Shown here: one piece after another, positions 24,256-36,168 of the stretch
How positions within the stretch are numbered: position 1 is the stretch's first letter
Layout of the letters: each line of letters starts with the position of its first letter
The notes under the pieces: model-generated
What the model saw: only the letters and a program-made list of their open reading frames with translations
Told to the model about the DNA's origin: nothing
Database searches by the model: none
Made by a program: the position numbers and the translations under genes
DNA from: Rattus norvegicus
Taxonomy: Eukaryota; Chordata; Mammalia; Rodentia; Muridae
NCBI RefSeq assembly: GCF_036323735.1
Contig: NC_086037.1
Span: 61,914,002-61,978,001, forward strand
Length of the DNA stretch: 64,000 bases
Direction of reading: 5' to 3'

Positions 24256-24865
24256 AGAGAGAGCTTGAGGAAGATGCCCAATGTCAACCCCTGGCTCTAC
24301 GCACACATGTACATCTGAACATACGTACACCCATACACAAAAGGAGAAGGGTTTTAGTTCAGTGATGGAAAATACTGAGTAAACTAGACGTGCATACAAC
24401 TGATATTGCCCGCACAGAGGTGTGGTCAATCGTGGAATACTAAGCCTTGATTGGCTGCATCCATCTGACGTAAACAGCACAACCCTCACTGGTTTGGTTT
24501 GATTTTGTTTTTGTAAGACAGTCTTGCTATAGAGACCAGGATCTCCTGGAACTTCTTAGCCTCAAATTCGTGATCCTCTGGCTTTTGCTTCTGAAGTGCT
24601 GTGACTTCAGGGATGGGTAATATACACACAGCTACAGGTTTTTACTAGGAAAACAACCTAATCAGGACTGGACACATGGCTCAAGTCAATACAGTGTTTG
24701 TCTCACAAGCATGAGACCTGAGTTCAGTCCTGAACTACCAGCCAAAATGTTAGGTATGATGTCATGTGTTTGTATTTCTTATACCAGTGAGGCAGAGATA
24801 GGTAGACCCCTGGGGCTGGCTGATCCAATTGGTGAGCCTCAGTGAGAGACCCTATTTCAACAAAC

Positions 24866-24866
<1 letters not shown>

Positions 24867-24926
<60 letters not shown>

Positions 24927-24930
24927 TTAA
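24867..24930. repeat. (CA)n microsatellite
   Basis: About 30 CA units with one TATA interruption. Confidence 0.95.
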
Positions 24931-24976
24931 AAATTTTAAGAAAGCAAAAAAAAAATAATTAAAAGTTACCATGTAG

Positions 24977-25075
24977 GTTGGGGATTTAGCTCAGTGGTAG
25001 AGCACTTGCCTAGCAATCGCAAGGCCCTGGGTTCGGTCCCCAGCTCCGAAAAAAGAAAAAAAGAAAAAAAAAAAG
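24977..25075 (+). repeat. ID SINE element
   Basis: Full ID body with an A-rich tail broken by G residues. Target-site duplication GTTACCATGTAG at 24965-24976 and 25076-25087. Confidence 0.97.
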
Positions 25076-25572
25076 GTTACCATGTAGCCTGCAGACTCTC
25101 CACGGAAGAAGTGTGTCCCAAAGCTGGGCTTGGAAACTGTGAAGTAAGGAACCGTGGCCAGCCACATTACGTCATCTAACTAAGTACATGACCCTTCCCT
25201 TGGGACTGGACTGTAACACAACACCCTCAGCTCACACCAGCACAAAAGAATATCCTTCCGCCGCTCTGCAAATGGCTACACCTTATTCAATCTCATCGTG
25301 TATAACATGAAGATGTTCAAAGGCAGAACCATGTCATATGCCAGAACGTTGACTGTATGTAGTAGGCTAGCTTTTCTGTTTTACCTTGAAGAGGGTATGA
25401 ACACATGGTCAAATGTGTATAGGGCACAGAGATCCTGTGCCCCTGCAGTAGATTCCAGACATAGCAGATCTTTGAAACATTTTGATGTAGAACTATCAGC
25501 TGATTGGCTTAGATAATTCAGAATTTGACTCTGAGATCCCATAGTTTTCCTTTTCTGCTTTAAGACTACTTT

Positions 25573-25712
25573 GATTTGCTGGCCATGATGGCAAACACCT
25601 TTCATCCCAGCATGAGGGAGGCAGAAGCAAAGGCAGGTGGATTTCTGTGGGTTTGAGGCCAGCCTGGTCTATATGGTGAACTCCAGGATAGCCAGGACTG
25701 CATAGAAAAGAG
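25573..25712 (+). repeat. B1 SINE
   Basis: gctggccatgatggcaaaca head, gaggccagcctggtctatat and an A-rich end. Confidence 0.88.
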
Positions 25713-25842
25713 AAAACGTTTCTCTTCCTGAGGACCTGGATCCAAGCACCACATGGCAGCTCATCTCCATGTGTAACTCTAGTTCAGCCTCTGAGAGAAC
25801 TAGGCACCAACATGGTGTACAGACTTACATGCAGACAACAAG

Positions 25843-25843
<1 letters not shown>

Positions 25844-25922
<79 letters not shown>
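25844..25922. repeat. Compound (CT)n(CA)n microsatellite
   Basis: About 17 CT units run directly into about 21 CA units at the end of a B-type SINE. Confidence 0.95.
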
Positions 25923-25924
<2 letters not shown>

Positions 25925-26721
25925 TAAAGAATGAAAAATAGGGTGATAGATGTGTGATAGAGCACTGGGTTCCAGCCCCAGCAACCAGGCACAAGGAAGG
26001 TGTGGGCAGGATTGGAAATTTAATGTCATCCGAGACTACCTAACAAATTCAAGGTTAGCCTGGGGTACTAAGCCCTGTCTAGAGTGGGGGGAAAAGCGTT
26101 TATTCCTATTCCGATGATCAACTCCATACAAGCAGAGGCTACCTAAATGTGCTGAGAAGCTTGATACACAACCACTGCAAGAAACATTCTGTTGTTGATT
26201 GATGATGCCTGCCACAAGCACAAAGAGGTAGTGCACACGTTTGCTTTTGTCAGTGCAGTCAGAATACAAGATTCCTGCGTCTGACAGACACGTTCCTAAT
26301 CTATCAGCAAGTACTGAAAGCAGGTTGCCTGGCAAGAAGCCAAAGCCCAGGATAGTGTAGGCAAAAGCATATGCTACTTGTATCCCAGGGACACTGGTTC
26401 CTGAAGCCTCCTATCTACCATGCCACAGCACCTTACTGTTCTACACCTCATCTTACTAAAAGCGATGGCTTTAAGAGACTGCTGTAGCTGCTCCCAGGAT
26501 TCAGAATCCAGATGCTGGCGGCACAGCTCAGGAGGTTGGCAGGAGTATACCCAGTTCCAAGTCTACCAAGCTAGCCTGGGCTACAAAGCAAGACTCTGTC
26601 TCAAGTAGACAAAAAGAAAACAAGAACATCTCCCTATACTAATTAGCTGTGGCATATACTTACATGCCTACACGCACGCATAGCAGCCATTATGAAGCAC
26701 TCTTTTGAATTCTTCTGATGG

Positions 26722-26838
26722 ATCGGGGTTGGGGATTTGGCTCAGTGGTAGAGCGCTTGCCTAGGAAGCGCAAGGCCCTGGGTTCGGTCCCCAGCTCCGA
26801 AAAAAAGAACCAAAAAAAAAAAACAAAAAAACTATAAG
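26722..26838 (+). repeat. ID SINE element, GAACC-tail subtype
   Basis: ID body with the substituted segment cctaggaagcgc and a tail beginning AAAAAAAGAACC. Perfect 15-bp duplication GAATTCTTCTGATGG at 26707-26721 and 26839-26853. Confidence 0.97.
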
Positions 26839-27344
26839 GAATTCTTCTGATGGGTAGGGTGTGTGCCATTTCTACTCAGACAGCTTCTAACTCTTGCTCT
26901 CTTTCATTTTTGCTTAGGGTCTAGATTTTTGGTTTTAACAGGGTCGCATTTTGCCCTTTTTCGGCTCTCTGAATTCACTAAGTGCTGAATCCTGAAAGGG
27001 ACTTCGAGGGCTCCCAAGGCTCACAGCAGACAGAACCCTGGCACCCAGACCTTCCCGTCTGGTTCCTTCCTTCTACTAGTAGCCCCTCACACTCCTTCAT
27101 GCCACATAACAGCCTCTGGCTCCTCTCCTCACTCCCAGAGGCTCCTACAAAGCTACAAGCTGAGAGTCAGCCCATCCTTCAGAAGGTCCCACAAGGCTGC
27201 ACCAAGTTCTTCCCATTGAAACCTCGACCACGCCCCCAAGGCCACGCCCACCAAACGACTCCTCCCCTAAGCCCGCGCGCTCCCCAGGCCCCGCCCAATC
27301 CAGGGTCCCCATCAGAGCCATACCCCCATCTTCGTCTGACTTAC

Positions 27345-27530
27345 CCGCCCAGAAGGTTGCTTCCTTCCGCGGCTCTGCCGCCCGTGAAGTGTCTAGGGAG
27401 TGTTCCCCGGGGTGAGGAAGTGGCCACAGCCACTTAGACGCTCCTACGGGGCCGCGAGGCAAGGAAGGTCCGGAGCGGCTAGTCGCGGCCCGCTAGAGCC
27501 GGACTGTTGCCCTAGGTTACGGCCGCGTCG
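27345..27530 (-). other. C16orf46: Probable 5' untranslated exon of C16orf46
   Basis: In the CpG-rich region the minus strand has an exon-like stretch ending at an excellent donor (gggcgg, then GTAAGTCAG) at 27345/27344. It lies upstream of the coding exons of C16orf46 in the right orientation and has no ATG-led continuation into the coding frame. The 5' end (about 27530) is a guess from base composition. Confidence 0.55.
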
Positions 27531-27780
27531 GAGGCGAGCCTAGGGGCAGTCTTGACGGAAGTGACGTAAAGCCTCAACAAAACAGCTCAAGGGAGGAGGC
27601 TCTCTGAGGGCGGGACTAAGGAGATTCCCGTCGCGCAGTTCGCGGTTGCTTGCTTTACCCCATGGCCTGTTGCTGGGTCCCTCCTTTGCCTAAACGACGA
27701 TTTCGGGCGACTGGCCGGTGGCGCCTGCGCGCTGCGGCCCACGTGCTGTCAGGCTCTTCGAGGGCTTCGCACCGTCGACG
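27345..27780. promoter_or_regulatory. CpG island, C16orf46 promoter region
   Basis: GC-rich DNA with many CpGs, in contrast to the surrounding AT/SINE DNA. It contains a CRE-like TGACGTAA (about 27562), an E-box CACGTG (about 27740) and GC-rich blocks. The minus-strand 5' exon donor at 27345 makes it the likely promoter of C16orf46. Transcription in the other direction is possible but unsupported. Confidence 0.7.
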
Positions 27781-28557
27781 TTGGGAGGCCTAGTTGCGTT
27801 GGGAACAGCCTTTTGCCTTCTAGAAGGAACGCCTCAGATGCCAGGCAAACAGTGTCTGTAGATTTGGCCACTTCTTCCTTTGGGCAGAATCGTCCCTTCC
27901 TTCTTGAGATCCCGTGTGCTGGTGGAATGCAGGGGCAGAACTTCGTGGGAGGACTCATTCCGGTTTGCATGTTTTTGAGTCACAGTCTCCTCTGTTTTGT
28001 AGCCTAGTGTGGCCTTGAACTCATGGCAACCCTCCTTCCTCGGTGTCCTAAATAAACATTGAGGGGATTGAGGGTGTGGGTTTCCACCTCTGCTGATATG
28101 AAGGATTTGTTTTGTTCTTTTTAATGCTGCCCACTTTACTGGGGCAGAAGCAGCAAACAAATACTCGCAAGGGGGGCCCCACTTCACCATGCTGCTCTTG
28201 GTGCCTTTGAGCACTGAAAAACACACCCCAGGCTCGTAACCTATGCCTGACGTCGGGCATTGGGTAGTAAATCTAGCATCCCAACTCTTCATGTCTAGTA
28301 CCAAGGCCTCTCTGCTTTCTGGTTTAAAAAGTATTAGGAAAACAAGCCTTCAAAAGCACGGTGAGTAAAAGGCATTTGGAAAAATAGCTAAGAATTACTA
28401 CTTTTTACATTTATAGCATTATATAATATATACACTATAGCATATATCAATCGATGGCATAGATTCATAGCATTAACGGCCTCTAAAAATGTGATGTATG
28501 TGACAGATTATTAAGTTGGAACAAAGTCCTCTTCTAAACTATGAATATTTATTTCCC

Positions 28558-28592
28558 ACATACATACATACATACATACATACATACATACA
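28558..28592. repeat. (CATA)n microsatellite
   Basis: About nine tandem CATA tetranucleotides. Confidence 0.95.
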
Positions 28593-29214
28593 TGTTTGTT
28601 TGGGAGAAATACATATTGTAATATGTATTTCATAACATAGGATATGACACATACTTCTAAAACTTTATGTTTTTAGATTTATGTATACAGGTGTTCTGTG
28701 TGTGTATGTACAGCATGTTCCTGCTGGGCAGTAATAAAGGCACACTGGTTGTTTTCTAGGTTCACATGTTAGACAGGGACTCACCGAGATGTGTCTCCAT
28801 TCCACATTGTTTAGAGGTAGGGTCTCACTATGCTGCCTGGTCTGGCTCCCAAGTCAACATCTTCCCTCTGTCTCTGAGTGCACGTGCCACCAGACCTGGC
28901 CACTCAAGCATAATCTTTACAAGTGAAGGTAGGCAAAAATCTTTTAAACAGCCACAGAAAAGCTCAGAAATGGGGGCGGGGGAGGGGGGAGATCAAATTT
29001 CCTAGTCGGTGGAGACAGGATCTGGTGTCCTCAAGCACTGGTCTTGGTCTTTTTCATACAGGATACTGTCTGTGGAGAGCCCTCTAGTGGTTCTACTAAG
29101 ACCCAGCATAGTCAACCTCCAAGGTGACTTTCTTTTGCTCTGTGGAGTTTTGTCGTTGTTTTACGTTTTAGTGCCTTCTGAACAATCTGTGTTTTTAAAC
29201 TTTAATTTTTTTTA

Positions 29215-29420
29215 AAAACTTTTAAGTGTATTGGTCTTTTGACTGAATATATGTTGGTGCAGCACTCCCATGCCTGGTGCCCATGGAGGTTAAAAGGATG
29301 GGGGACTTTGGAACTAGCGCTACAGGCATTCATGACCATCCATGTAGATTCTGGGAATTGAACCCAGGTCTTTTGGAAGAGCAGACAGAGATTTAACCAC
29401 TGAACCATCTCTGCAGCCCC
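29215..29420 (-). repeat. B2 SINE (minus orientation)
   Basis: Ends ccactgaaccatctctgcagcc. Diverged B2 in reverse orientation. Confidence 0.8.
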
Positions 29421-29485
29421 CCTGCTATATTTCTGAGGTTTTAATCTTTTGAAAGCATTCAAAGATGTTAAGAAAAGACAAAGAC

Positions 29486-29572
29486 GGGGTTGGGGATTTA
29501 GCTCAGTGGTAGAGCGCTTGCCTAGCAAGCGCAAGGCCCCGGGTTCGGTCGCCAGCTCCGGAAGGAAAAAAA
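29486..29572 (+). repeat. ID SINE element
   Basis: Full ID body with a short A-rich tail. Near-perfect duplication AAGAAAAGAC(A/G)AAGAC at 29470-29485 and 29573-29588, one mismatch. Confidence 0.95.
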
Positions 29573-29817
29573 AAGAAAAGACGAAGACTAAAACAAAAAG
29601 GCAAAGGAAGAAAGTATCTTTCCAAAGTCTGGCCAGGTGTGACGGTGCGTCCTTTAATCCAGCCCTTGGAAGATGAAAGCAGGAAAATCTGGAGTCAAGG
29701 TGGTCCTTGGCCACACCCTCCAGCTCAGCCTGGGCTTCATGAGAGCCAAGCTAAAGCAATTAAGTCAGAGGGAGTGTGACAGAGCTGTCTACCTGCTTTC
29801 CTTAGGAGGGTGGGGGA

Positions 29818-29926
29818 GGGGTTGGGGATTTAGCTCAGTGGTAGAGCCCTTGCCTAGGAAGCGCAAGGCCCTGGGTTCGGTCCCCAGCTCCAAAAAAAAG
29901 AACCAAAAAAAAAAAAAAAAAAAAAA
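29818..29926 (+). repeat. ID SINE element, GAACC-tail subtype
   Basis: ID body with cctaggaagcgc and tail AAAAAAAAGAACC followed by a long A run. Perfect duplication AGGAGGGTGGGGGA at 29804-29817 and 29927-29940. Confidence 0.97.
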
Positions 29927-30865
29927 AGGAGGGTGGGGGAATTCACCCATGGGTTTTGGTTTGGTTTGGTAGTGGTGGAGTTTGTCTGTGTTCTTATTTG
30001 AACGTCTGAGCCCAGGCTAGCCACGGGATCTATAGCTAAAAGATGACCTTGAACCTTGAACTCCTGATCCCCAGGCCATCCCCCTTCCAAGTGTTGGGGG
30101 TCACCAAGCTTGATATACATATCGGTGTGCATACCATTCCCCACCCCCAATTCCCAGTCAGCACTTTTAAAGCTGATCTTAGAGAATCTGCCGGACCAGC
30201 TTTCTGACATCCCATCTGTCAGTAAGCACACTTGAACTGTAAAGAACAGTTGTTAAGTCAATGTCAGAAAGTTTTAGTGTCTACAGCTGTTAAATAGAAA
30301 CCTGAACACAATGCAAGTTCAGACACAGCATGTTCCCCTCTCCTAGCTAGCTATGACGAGACGTTAAGAGGATTTCGTTCTCTTTTTTATGATCACAGGG
30401 GAAAGAGTGAATTCGATTTCCCACCATTGCTAGTTATATAGATGAGTTTGCCTTTGGGGAAAACACAGGGTCCACGCACACTGAGAACAATGGGTAAACC
30501 TGACCTGAGCATGTGCACCTCATGTACGTTTGTGATACCTTCAGAGGTCAGAAGGCATCAGATGCCCTGGAACTGGAGTTGGGGATGGTTGAGCTACCAT
30601 ATGGGTGCTGGGAACTGAACCCCCAGTTGTCTGCAGGAGACGCAGGAATAGCAAGTCCTCCTAACCACTGACCCCTTTACCCCTGACCTAATTCTTTTTC
30701 TTTTCTTCAATAGTTTCACATGGTTCGGCAGGGTACACCTCAGTGGTATCCCTAGCACCAGACATAGTAGTGTCCTATAATAAAAGCTAACCTTTCTAAA
30801 ACTAGCAGTCACTGAGTGAAACACTGATATCCAAACAAGACCATGACGAACAAGGACATGAGTGT

Positions 30866-30875
30866 TTTATTTATT
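30866..30875 (-). terminator. Gcsh: Gcsh polyadenylation signal (AATAAATAAA)
   Basis: The minus strand reads two overlapping AATAAA hexamers about 620 nt after the Gcsh stop codon. The next SINE lies beyond. This is the best candidate 3' end of the gene. Confidence 0.6.
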
Positions 30876-31492
30876 TCTCAGTGTTGCAAAGCCAGTGCTT
30901 CACCGTGGGAGAACAGCACAAGACGAGACAAAGACGGGAATCTCCTGCATCTGACACTGCACAACACCTCCCCACAGGCCCAGCATTTCCAAGGAGAAGA
31001 CACGAAGTCTCGGACCAAAATCCAGTGGTGGATATGGGCAAGTCACAAAAGTACGTAAGATACACCACTGTTATCCTGAATTATGAAATTCCCATAACCA
31101 GTAGGTAGCATCCCACCTTGTAACTGTGGCTGGTCTGGAACTTGCTATGTAGACCGACCTTGAACTAACATCTGCCTGTTGAGTGCTGGGATCCCATGGT
31201 GGTCTGTCACCAAGCCCAGCTTCATAACTACTTTTCACCACAGATGATCTTAAGAATTCTAAAAACCAGAGCTTAACCCCTAGTCTAAATACTTATTACG
31301 GTGATTATCAAAAATCTGTACACTGTGTTTATCTGCATCCATTAGGAAGTTGGGGGTGGGCCTTAAGTAGCACTGTCAAGAAGAGTTCCTTTCCTTCACT
31401 ATTGCTAAGTTATGTCAAGTCCTCTATTCTCCACTAGTTTAAGACAAGCATGCTGGAACAGGGCACGTCCCAGTTCTATGTGGAAGCCATGG

Positions 31493-31590
31493 TCACTCCT
31501 CAATGGACTTCACATATTTCTCATACGCTTCTTCACTCATTAATTCATCCAGCTCAGAAGGGTCACTCAGTGTCATCTTGATCAGCCAAC
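31493..31590 (-). CDS. Gcsh: Gcsh exon 5 (C-terminus of glycine cleavage H protein)
   Basis: Acceptor tacag above 31590, with two bases completing the Gly codon. It encodes WLIKMTLSDPSELDELMSEE, then AYEKYVKSIEE, and TGA at 31493-31495. This is the conserved C-terminal helix and tail of mitochondrial H protein. The 3' UTR continues to about 30850. Confidence 0.97.
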
Positions 31591-32589
31591 CTGTACCCAA
31601 AACAAAACCTCAGTTCAAATTGCCTTTTCGAAAGTCAAATTCATTCAAAATGTAAAATTTTAAGTCCCTCAAATTAATACAGTGCCTTCATTTAAGTGAT
31701 GTTGTTGCTCTAACATACATCCATTCTTTCCTCAACAAGTTTAGCCCTCAGACATTAGTGGGCTGGAGTGCTGGCTCCGTTCTTAAGAGTTTACTGCCAT
31801 AGCCCAGAATCCATGGTTGGTTCTAAGCACTGATATCAGGCGGTTCACAACCTACGAACTCCAGCTCCAGGGAATCTAGCACGCTCCTCTGAGGGCCCCT
31901 GCACTCAATAGCCCTACATAGAAACAAGTAAGCTTTCTCTTGTTTCCATTCTTTAAGACAGGGTTTCTGTTTAACAGTCCCAGCTGTCCTAGAACTCACT
32001 TTGTCAACCAGGCCGGCCTTGAACTCAAGACATTCGAATGCCTCTGCCTCCTTCAGAGGTAGAGTGGAATTAAAGGTGTGCACCACCATGCCCAGCTCAA
32101 ATAACTTTAATTAAAATATTTAAAATAAAACCTTGGGGTGGGAGAGATGATGGCTAGGCAGTTAAGAGCACCTGCACATATGTTTCTTAAAGGCACACCA
32201 AATATTAGCTGTTAGAACTAATGGCAGTAGAAAGACCGAGACCGAATGCCAGGCATGGTGGTATACACCTTTAATCCCAGCACCTAGGAGGCAGAAGCAG
32301 GAGGATCTCTGTGAGTTTAAGACCAGCAAGAGCCATGTAGAGACCCTGTCTCAAGCCATCCAACCCCAGAGAGGAAGGGAGGAGCTAGGATGGGGGCACC
32401 CTAGAAAGTCTGAAGGGCAAGACAGCAAGCCAAAGAGAGCCACAACCAAATCCTAACATCGCCACCTATTGGCTATGTGGCCTCCGGTTACTTTTGAGGT
32501 TGTTCATTCAACTGTAATAGGGAGAAAACTGCTGGAGGCACAGTGAGTGAGTTACCTCTGTTGGAGTTAAATTCTTACCAACAACTTAC
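31591..32589 (-). other. Gcsh intron 4
   Basis: Contains a B2 fragment (about 31763-31910), a B1 in minus orientation (about 31925-32095) and a plus-strand B1 (about 32250-32355). Nothing else is recognised. Confidence 0.7.
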
Positions 32590-32721
32590 CGTCTTCGTAA
32601 CATGATTTGTTGACAAGCCCTGGGTTTTCGGCAAGTGCTTCATTGACTTCAGTTACTTCTCCTGACAGAGGAGAGTAGAGTTCACTGGCAGCCTTCACGC
32701 TTTCCAAAGCACCAAACTCCT
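32590..32721 (-). CDS. Gcsh: Gcsh exon 4 (lipoyl-lysine exon)
   Basis: 132 nt, acceptor ccttttag, donor GTAAGT. It encodes EFGALESVKAASELYSPLSG and on to NKSCYED. The Lys in ESVKAAS is the lipoylation site that carries the aminomethyl group from P protein to T protein in the glycine cleavage system of the mitochondrial matrix. The lysine and its flanks are intact. Confidence 0.98.
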
Positions 32722-32783
32722 CTAAAAGGAAGCAGTGAAAGAAATTAGTTAACATCAAGTCAGTGACTTAAAAATATAAAATG

Positions 32784-32970
32784 TCGGGCTGGAGAGATGG
32801 CTCAGTGGTTAAGAGCACTGACTGCTCTTCCAGAGGTCCTGAGTTCAATTCCCAGAAACCACATGGTGACTCACAACCATCTGTAATGAGATCTGGTGCC
32901 CTCTTCTGGTGTCTCTGAAGACAGCGACAGTGTACTTATATATAATAAATGAATAAATAAATCTTTAAAA
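32784..32970 (+). repeat. B2 SINE
   Basis: Well-preserved B2 (gggctggagagatggctcag, then ctgactgctcttccagaggtcc) with an aataaat tail. Confidence 0.95.
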
Positions 32971-33528
32971 AACATATATAGGAGTGGTGGTGCACTTTAG
33001 TCCCCGCACCAGAGTCAGAGGCAGGGGGAGCTCTCTAAGTTTACAGCCAGCCTGGTCTATAAAGTGAGTTCCAGACCAGCCAGGGATACACAGCGAGACC
33101 CTGTCGAAACAAACAAACAAGATACAAACAGGAAATCTGGTAAACGATGTAGCTAGGTAGACAGAGCGTTTGCCTAGCATGCATGCACCTTAGGCTCATT
33201 CCAAGCACTGCATAAACTGGGTGTGGTGGTGACACCTGTAATCACACTGCTGGGGAGACAGGCAGGAACATCAGTTCAAGTTCATCCTCAGCTACACAGG
33301 GAGTCAAGAGGATAGCCTGGGGTAAAGAAGATTCTGTCTCAAAATAAACACCCCAAACAAAAACCTTTTTTAAAAAATTCCTTGAAGTGGTTCCTTAGGT
33401 AAAGATGCTTGCTTCTAAGCCTGATGACCTGAGTTCAATTCCCAGGACCAAGGTACAAGGAGAGAACCATCTCTTGCCAGTTGTCCTCTTGACACCCCTC
33501 AAAACAACAGTGTTAGAAAACAATTTAA

Positions 33529-33634
33529 GGGGGCTGGGGATTTAGCTCAGTGGTAGAGCGCTTACCTAGGAAGCACAAGGCCCTGGGTTCGGTCCCCAGC
33601 TCCAAAAAAAAGAACCCCAAAAAAAAAAAAAAAA
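33529..33634 (+). repeat. ID SINE element, GAACC-tail subtype
   Basis: ID body with ttacctaggaagcac and tail AAAAAAAAGAACCCC. Perfect duplication AGAAAACAATTTAA at 33515-33528 and 33635-33648. Confidence 0.97.
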
Positions 33635-36104
33635 AGAAAACAATTTAAAGACAAACTAAAAAAAGTGGTTACCCACTATTCAGTCATGCTAAAAAAGATT
33701 CTGACTGTCTTTATTTATAGTCAAAGTTCTGTTGGTTTTGTACAAGAAAGGCATGAATAGCTTCAACAACGTGTACGTACTCTGCACACTGAATGACCCT
33801 GGCAGTGCAGTGTCTGACACCAGTGTGCTGATGTGCAGTAAAACAACTTGTAATTTGCTAGCCACGCGTGGTGTCACATACCCTGGCCTGTGAAGGAGCC
33901 CTAAACATCACCCAAGGGACTTGGTAAGGCTGAAAGAAAGAACTGCAGCCCAGCCCAGGGAGCCTGCACCTTAGAGTAAGCAAAGGTCACCTAGTAAGAT
34001 GAACGCCAAGTGTCTTCTTTACGGTTACTCCTGTGGTGAAACACCGTGACGAAGGGACTTACTAAAGGAAGCATTTAACTGGGCTGCTTACAGGGGGCTG
34101 GTCTCCTATAGTCATGGTGGGGAGGGTAGTGGCACACAGGCTGGCATGGTGTTGAGCCATTAGCTGAGAGCTTACATCTGACCAACAGGCCCACAGGCCA
34201 GGCAGAAGCCTGGGCCTGGTGTGGGCTTTTGAAGCCTTTGAGGGACACACATTATCTAAAAAGGCCACACCTCCCAATCCTATACAATCAGTTCTACTAA
34301 CAGGGGGCCAAGCATTTAAACATATGAGCCTATGGGGCCCACTGTTGTTCATACCACGCCAAGCCTACATCTTAAGAGCCAGGCATCTGATCCCAGAACT
34401 AGGAAGCCGAAGCAAGGGATCTCCGTGAGTTGGAAGCCAGGCAGGAATACTGAGACCTTGGGGTTTTTTGTTTGCTTTTTGGGGTTTTTTTGATCTGTTA
34501 TTCTTTCAATTCATTTTTAAAATTTATATATTGGTGTTCTGTCTACATTTCTGCATGTATTCTGTGTGCATGTGCTGACTCCCTCAGAGGCCAGAGGGGG
34601 GCATCAGATGCCCAGGAGCTGGAGGTACGGATTGTTGTGAGCCACCATATGGGTGCTGGAAATTAAACTAGCTCCTTTGGAAGAGCAATTAGTGCTCTGA
34701 ACTATCACTCCAGCCCAGAGGCCCTGTTTTTATTTTGTTCTGTAAAAAAGGTACCTACTGTCGAGTCTGATGACCTAAATTCAATCCCTAGACCCAGGGT
34801 GGTAGGGAGAACTAACTGCCCCAAATTGTCCTCTGACCTCCATGTATGCACCGTGGCATGTGCAAAGCACACGCGCGCGCGCACACAGACCGACACACAC
34901 ACACACACACCGACACACAAAACCACACAGGCAGTAGTGGTGCACACCTTTAATTCCAGCAGGTGGATCTGTTTCAGGCCAGCCTGGTCTACAGAGAGAG
35001 AGAGTTCCAGGATTGCCAGGACTATACAGAGAAACTTTGTCTCAAAAAACAAAACAACAACAAAAACAAAAATAATCAACAACAACCAAAAAAAAAAGGA
35101 TAGGGAGTTCAGTACAGCACTGGCTCAGCACAAGGCTTGCCCTAGGCACAGGACCTGAGTTCGGTCTACAGAATCCATAAACAAAGAGAAACTTTGCAAA
35201 CCTCACACGAGATAAAGGTGGGCGTGTGGGGATAAGCTATTAAAGATACTAAGAGATCAAGACATCCAAGCGGAGCAGCACTGTCTTACAGAGTTCATGG
35301 TCAATTCTGTAATTCTGCTTAAGTCATATGACTGGTAAATTGTGAGGCTAGGTTCAAAAACTAGGTTCTGGGCTGAGGAATACCTGCTCCCAGTACCCAC
35401 ACTGCCCTTCTGAAGCCTGTGCAGACAACCAGGCATACACACGGTATACATGCAACATGCAGGCAAACACTCATACACATAAAATAAGAATAAATCTTAC
35501 CCACACACACACACAAACAACAAAAAGTAGGCAGACTTTTATGTTGGATTCTCTCTGCTGTATGCAAAGGAAGGCAGATTTTAGCCTTTATTTTGCAGTG
35601 CTGGAGATGGCACCCAGGGTACACATGCATGCTAGCAAATACACTTGACCACTGAGCTACACCACAGCTCCCTTTACAACCAAAAGCGTTAGTATTATTT
35701 TTTGTGGGTGAGGAGGATAGCATTGATGGCCTTCCCTCTGCCCCCTGACTTTCACTGTAGACATTCCCTGTGCTCATCATCTGTGACATGGGTGGGAACT
35801 GGAAGAGAGCGCTTGCTGAGACATGACTTCTCCAGAGCCGGTGGCAGCCTTCTTCAGCCTAATTACACACACTGAAGGGGAAAACTGAGTAAAGACCCTA
35901 GGTCCTCCGTGGCTCTCTCTGAAACACCTTTTACCCACTCATCTGCAGCCTGCTCGTGTAAGCTAATGAACCAGTAACTGTTACACATTTCTATTTCAAT
36001 ATTCTCTTTTCCTGAAATTACTCTAACTGACCCTGAGTGCAAACAAATGGTCATTCAGGTAAAGGCCATGGACTATGACATTCCAAAATGAGAAGTACAC
36101 TCAC

Positions 36105-36168
36105 CTTGTTTTTTCAGTTTTGTCCCAACTTCAGGCAGACTGCAGTAAACAACATCTCCCAAAGCTTC
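36105..36168 (-). CDS. Gcsh: Gcsh exon 3
   Basis: 64 nt, acceptor ttttag, donor GTGAGT. It encodes EALGDVVYCSLPEVGTKLKK followed by Gln and the first base of Glu. This is the conserved LGDVVY core strand of the H-protein lipoyl domain, in phase with both neighbours. Confidence 0.98.

Larger units (their letters stand above)
19693..27344 (-). other. C16orf46 5' intron (7.65 kb)
   Basis: Repeat-rich, with no exon-like sequence found. Contents are an ID (19852-19942), CA repeat (about 20127-20170), B2 elements (about 22455-22640 plus, 22655-22863 minus, 23035-23250 minus, 23798-24050 plus and 24056-24255 plus), a CA repeat (24867-24930), an ID (24977-25075), B1 (25573-25712), a compound CT/CA repeat (25844-25922) and an ID (26722-26838). 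Some sequence at 20700-21600 is non-repetitive to my eye but has no coding signature. Confidence 0.6.
27781..30850. other. Intergenic region C16orf46 / Gcsh
   Basis: No supportable gene. It contains a B1-like fragment (about 27975-28030), a CATA microsatellite (28558-28592), an old SINE (about 28790-28910), B2 in minus orientation (29215-29420 and 30500-30690) and two ID elements (29486-29572 and 29818-29926). ORFs here cross repeats and carry no domain signature. Confidence 0.6.
32722..36104 (-). other. Gcsh intron 3
   Basis: Contains B2 (32784-32970), B1 (32985-33110 and 33213-33360), an ID (33529-33634), an interspersed repeat of a family I cannot name (about 33990-34365), B2 in minus orientation (about 34520-34718), an alternating CG/CA stretch (about 34868-34918) and B1 (34923-35050). 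Confidence 0.65.

Noticed and set aside
24977..25075. tRNA-like genes (several loci matching the tRNA-Ala A and B boxes)
   Set aside because: They are ID SINEs: no tRNA fold beyond the 5' domain, A-rich tails and target-site duplications.
26982..27437. 151-residue Pro-rich plus-strand ORF in the CpG region
   Set aside because: Its composition reflects C-rich DNA antisense to the C16orf46 5' exon; no recognised domain.
29202..29714. 170-residue minus-strand ORF
   Set aside because: Read-through of an ID element and a B2 in reverse; no independent coding evidence.
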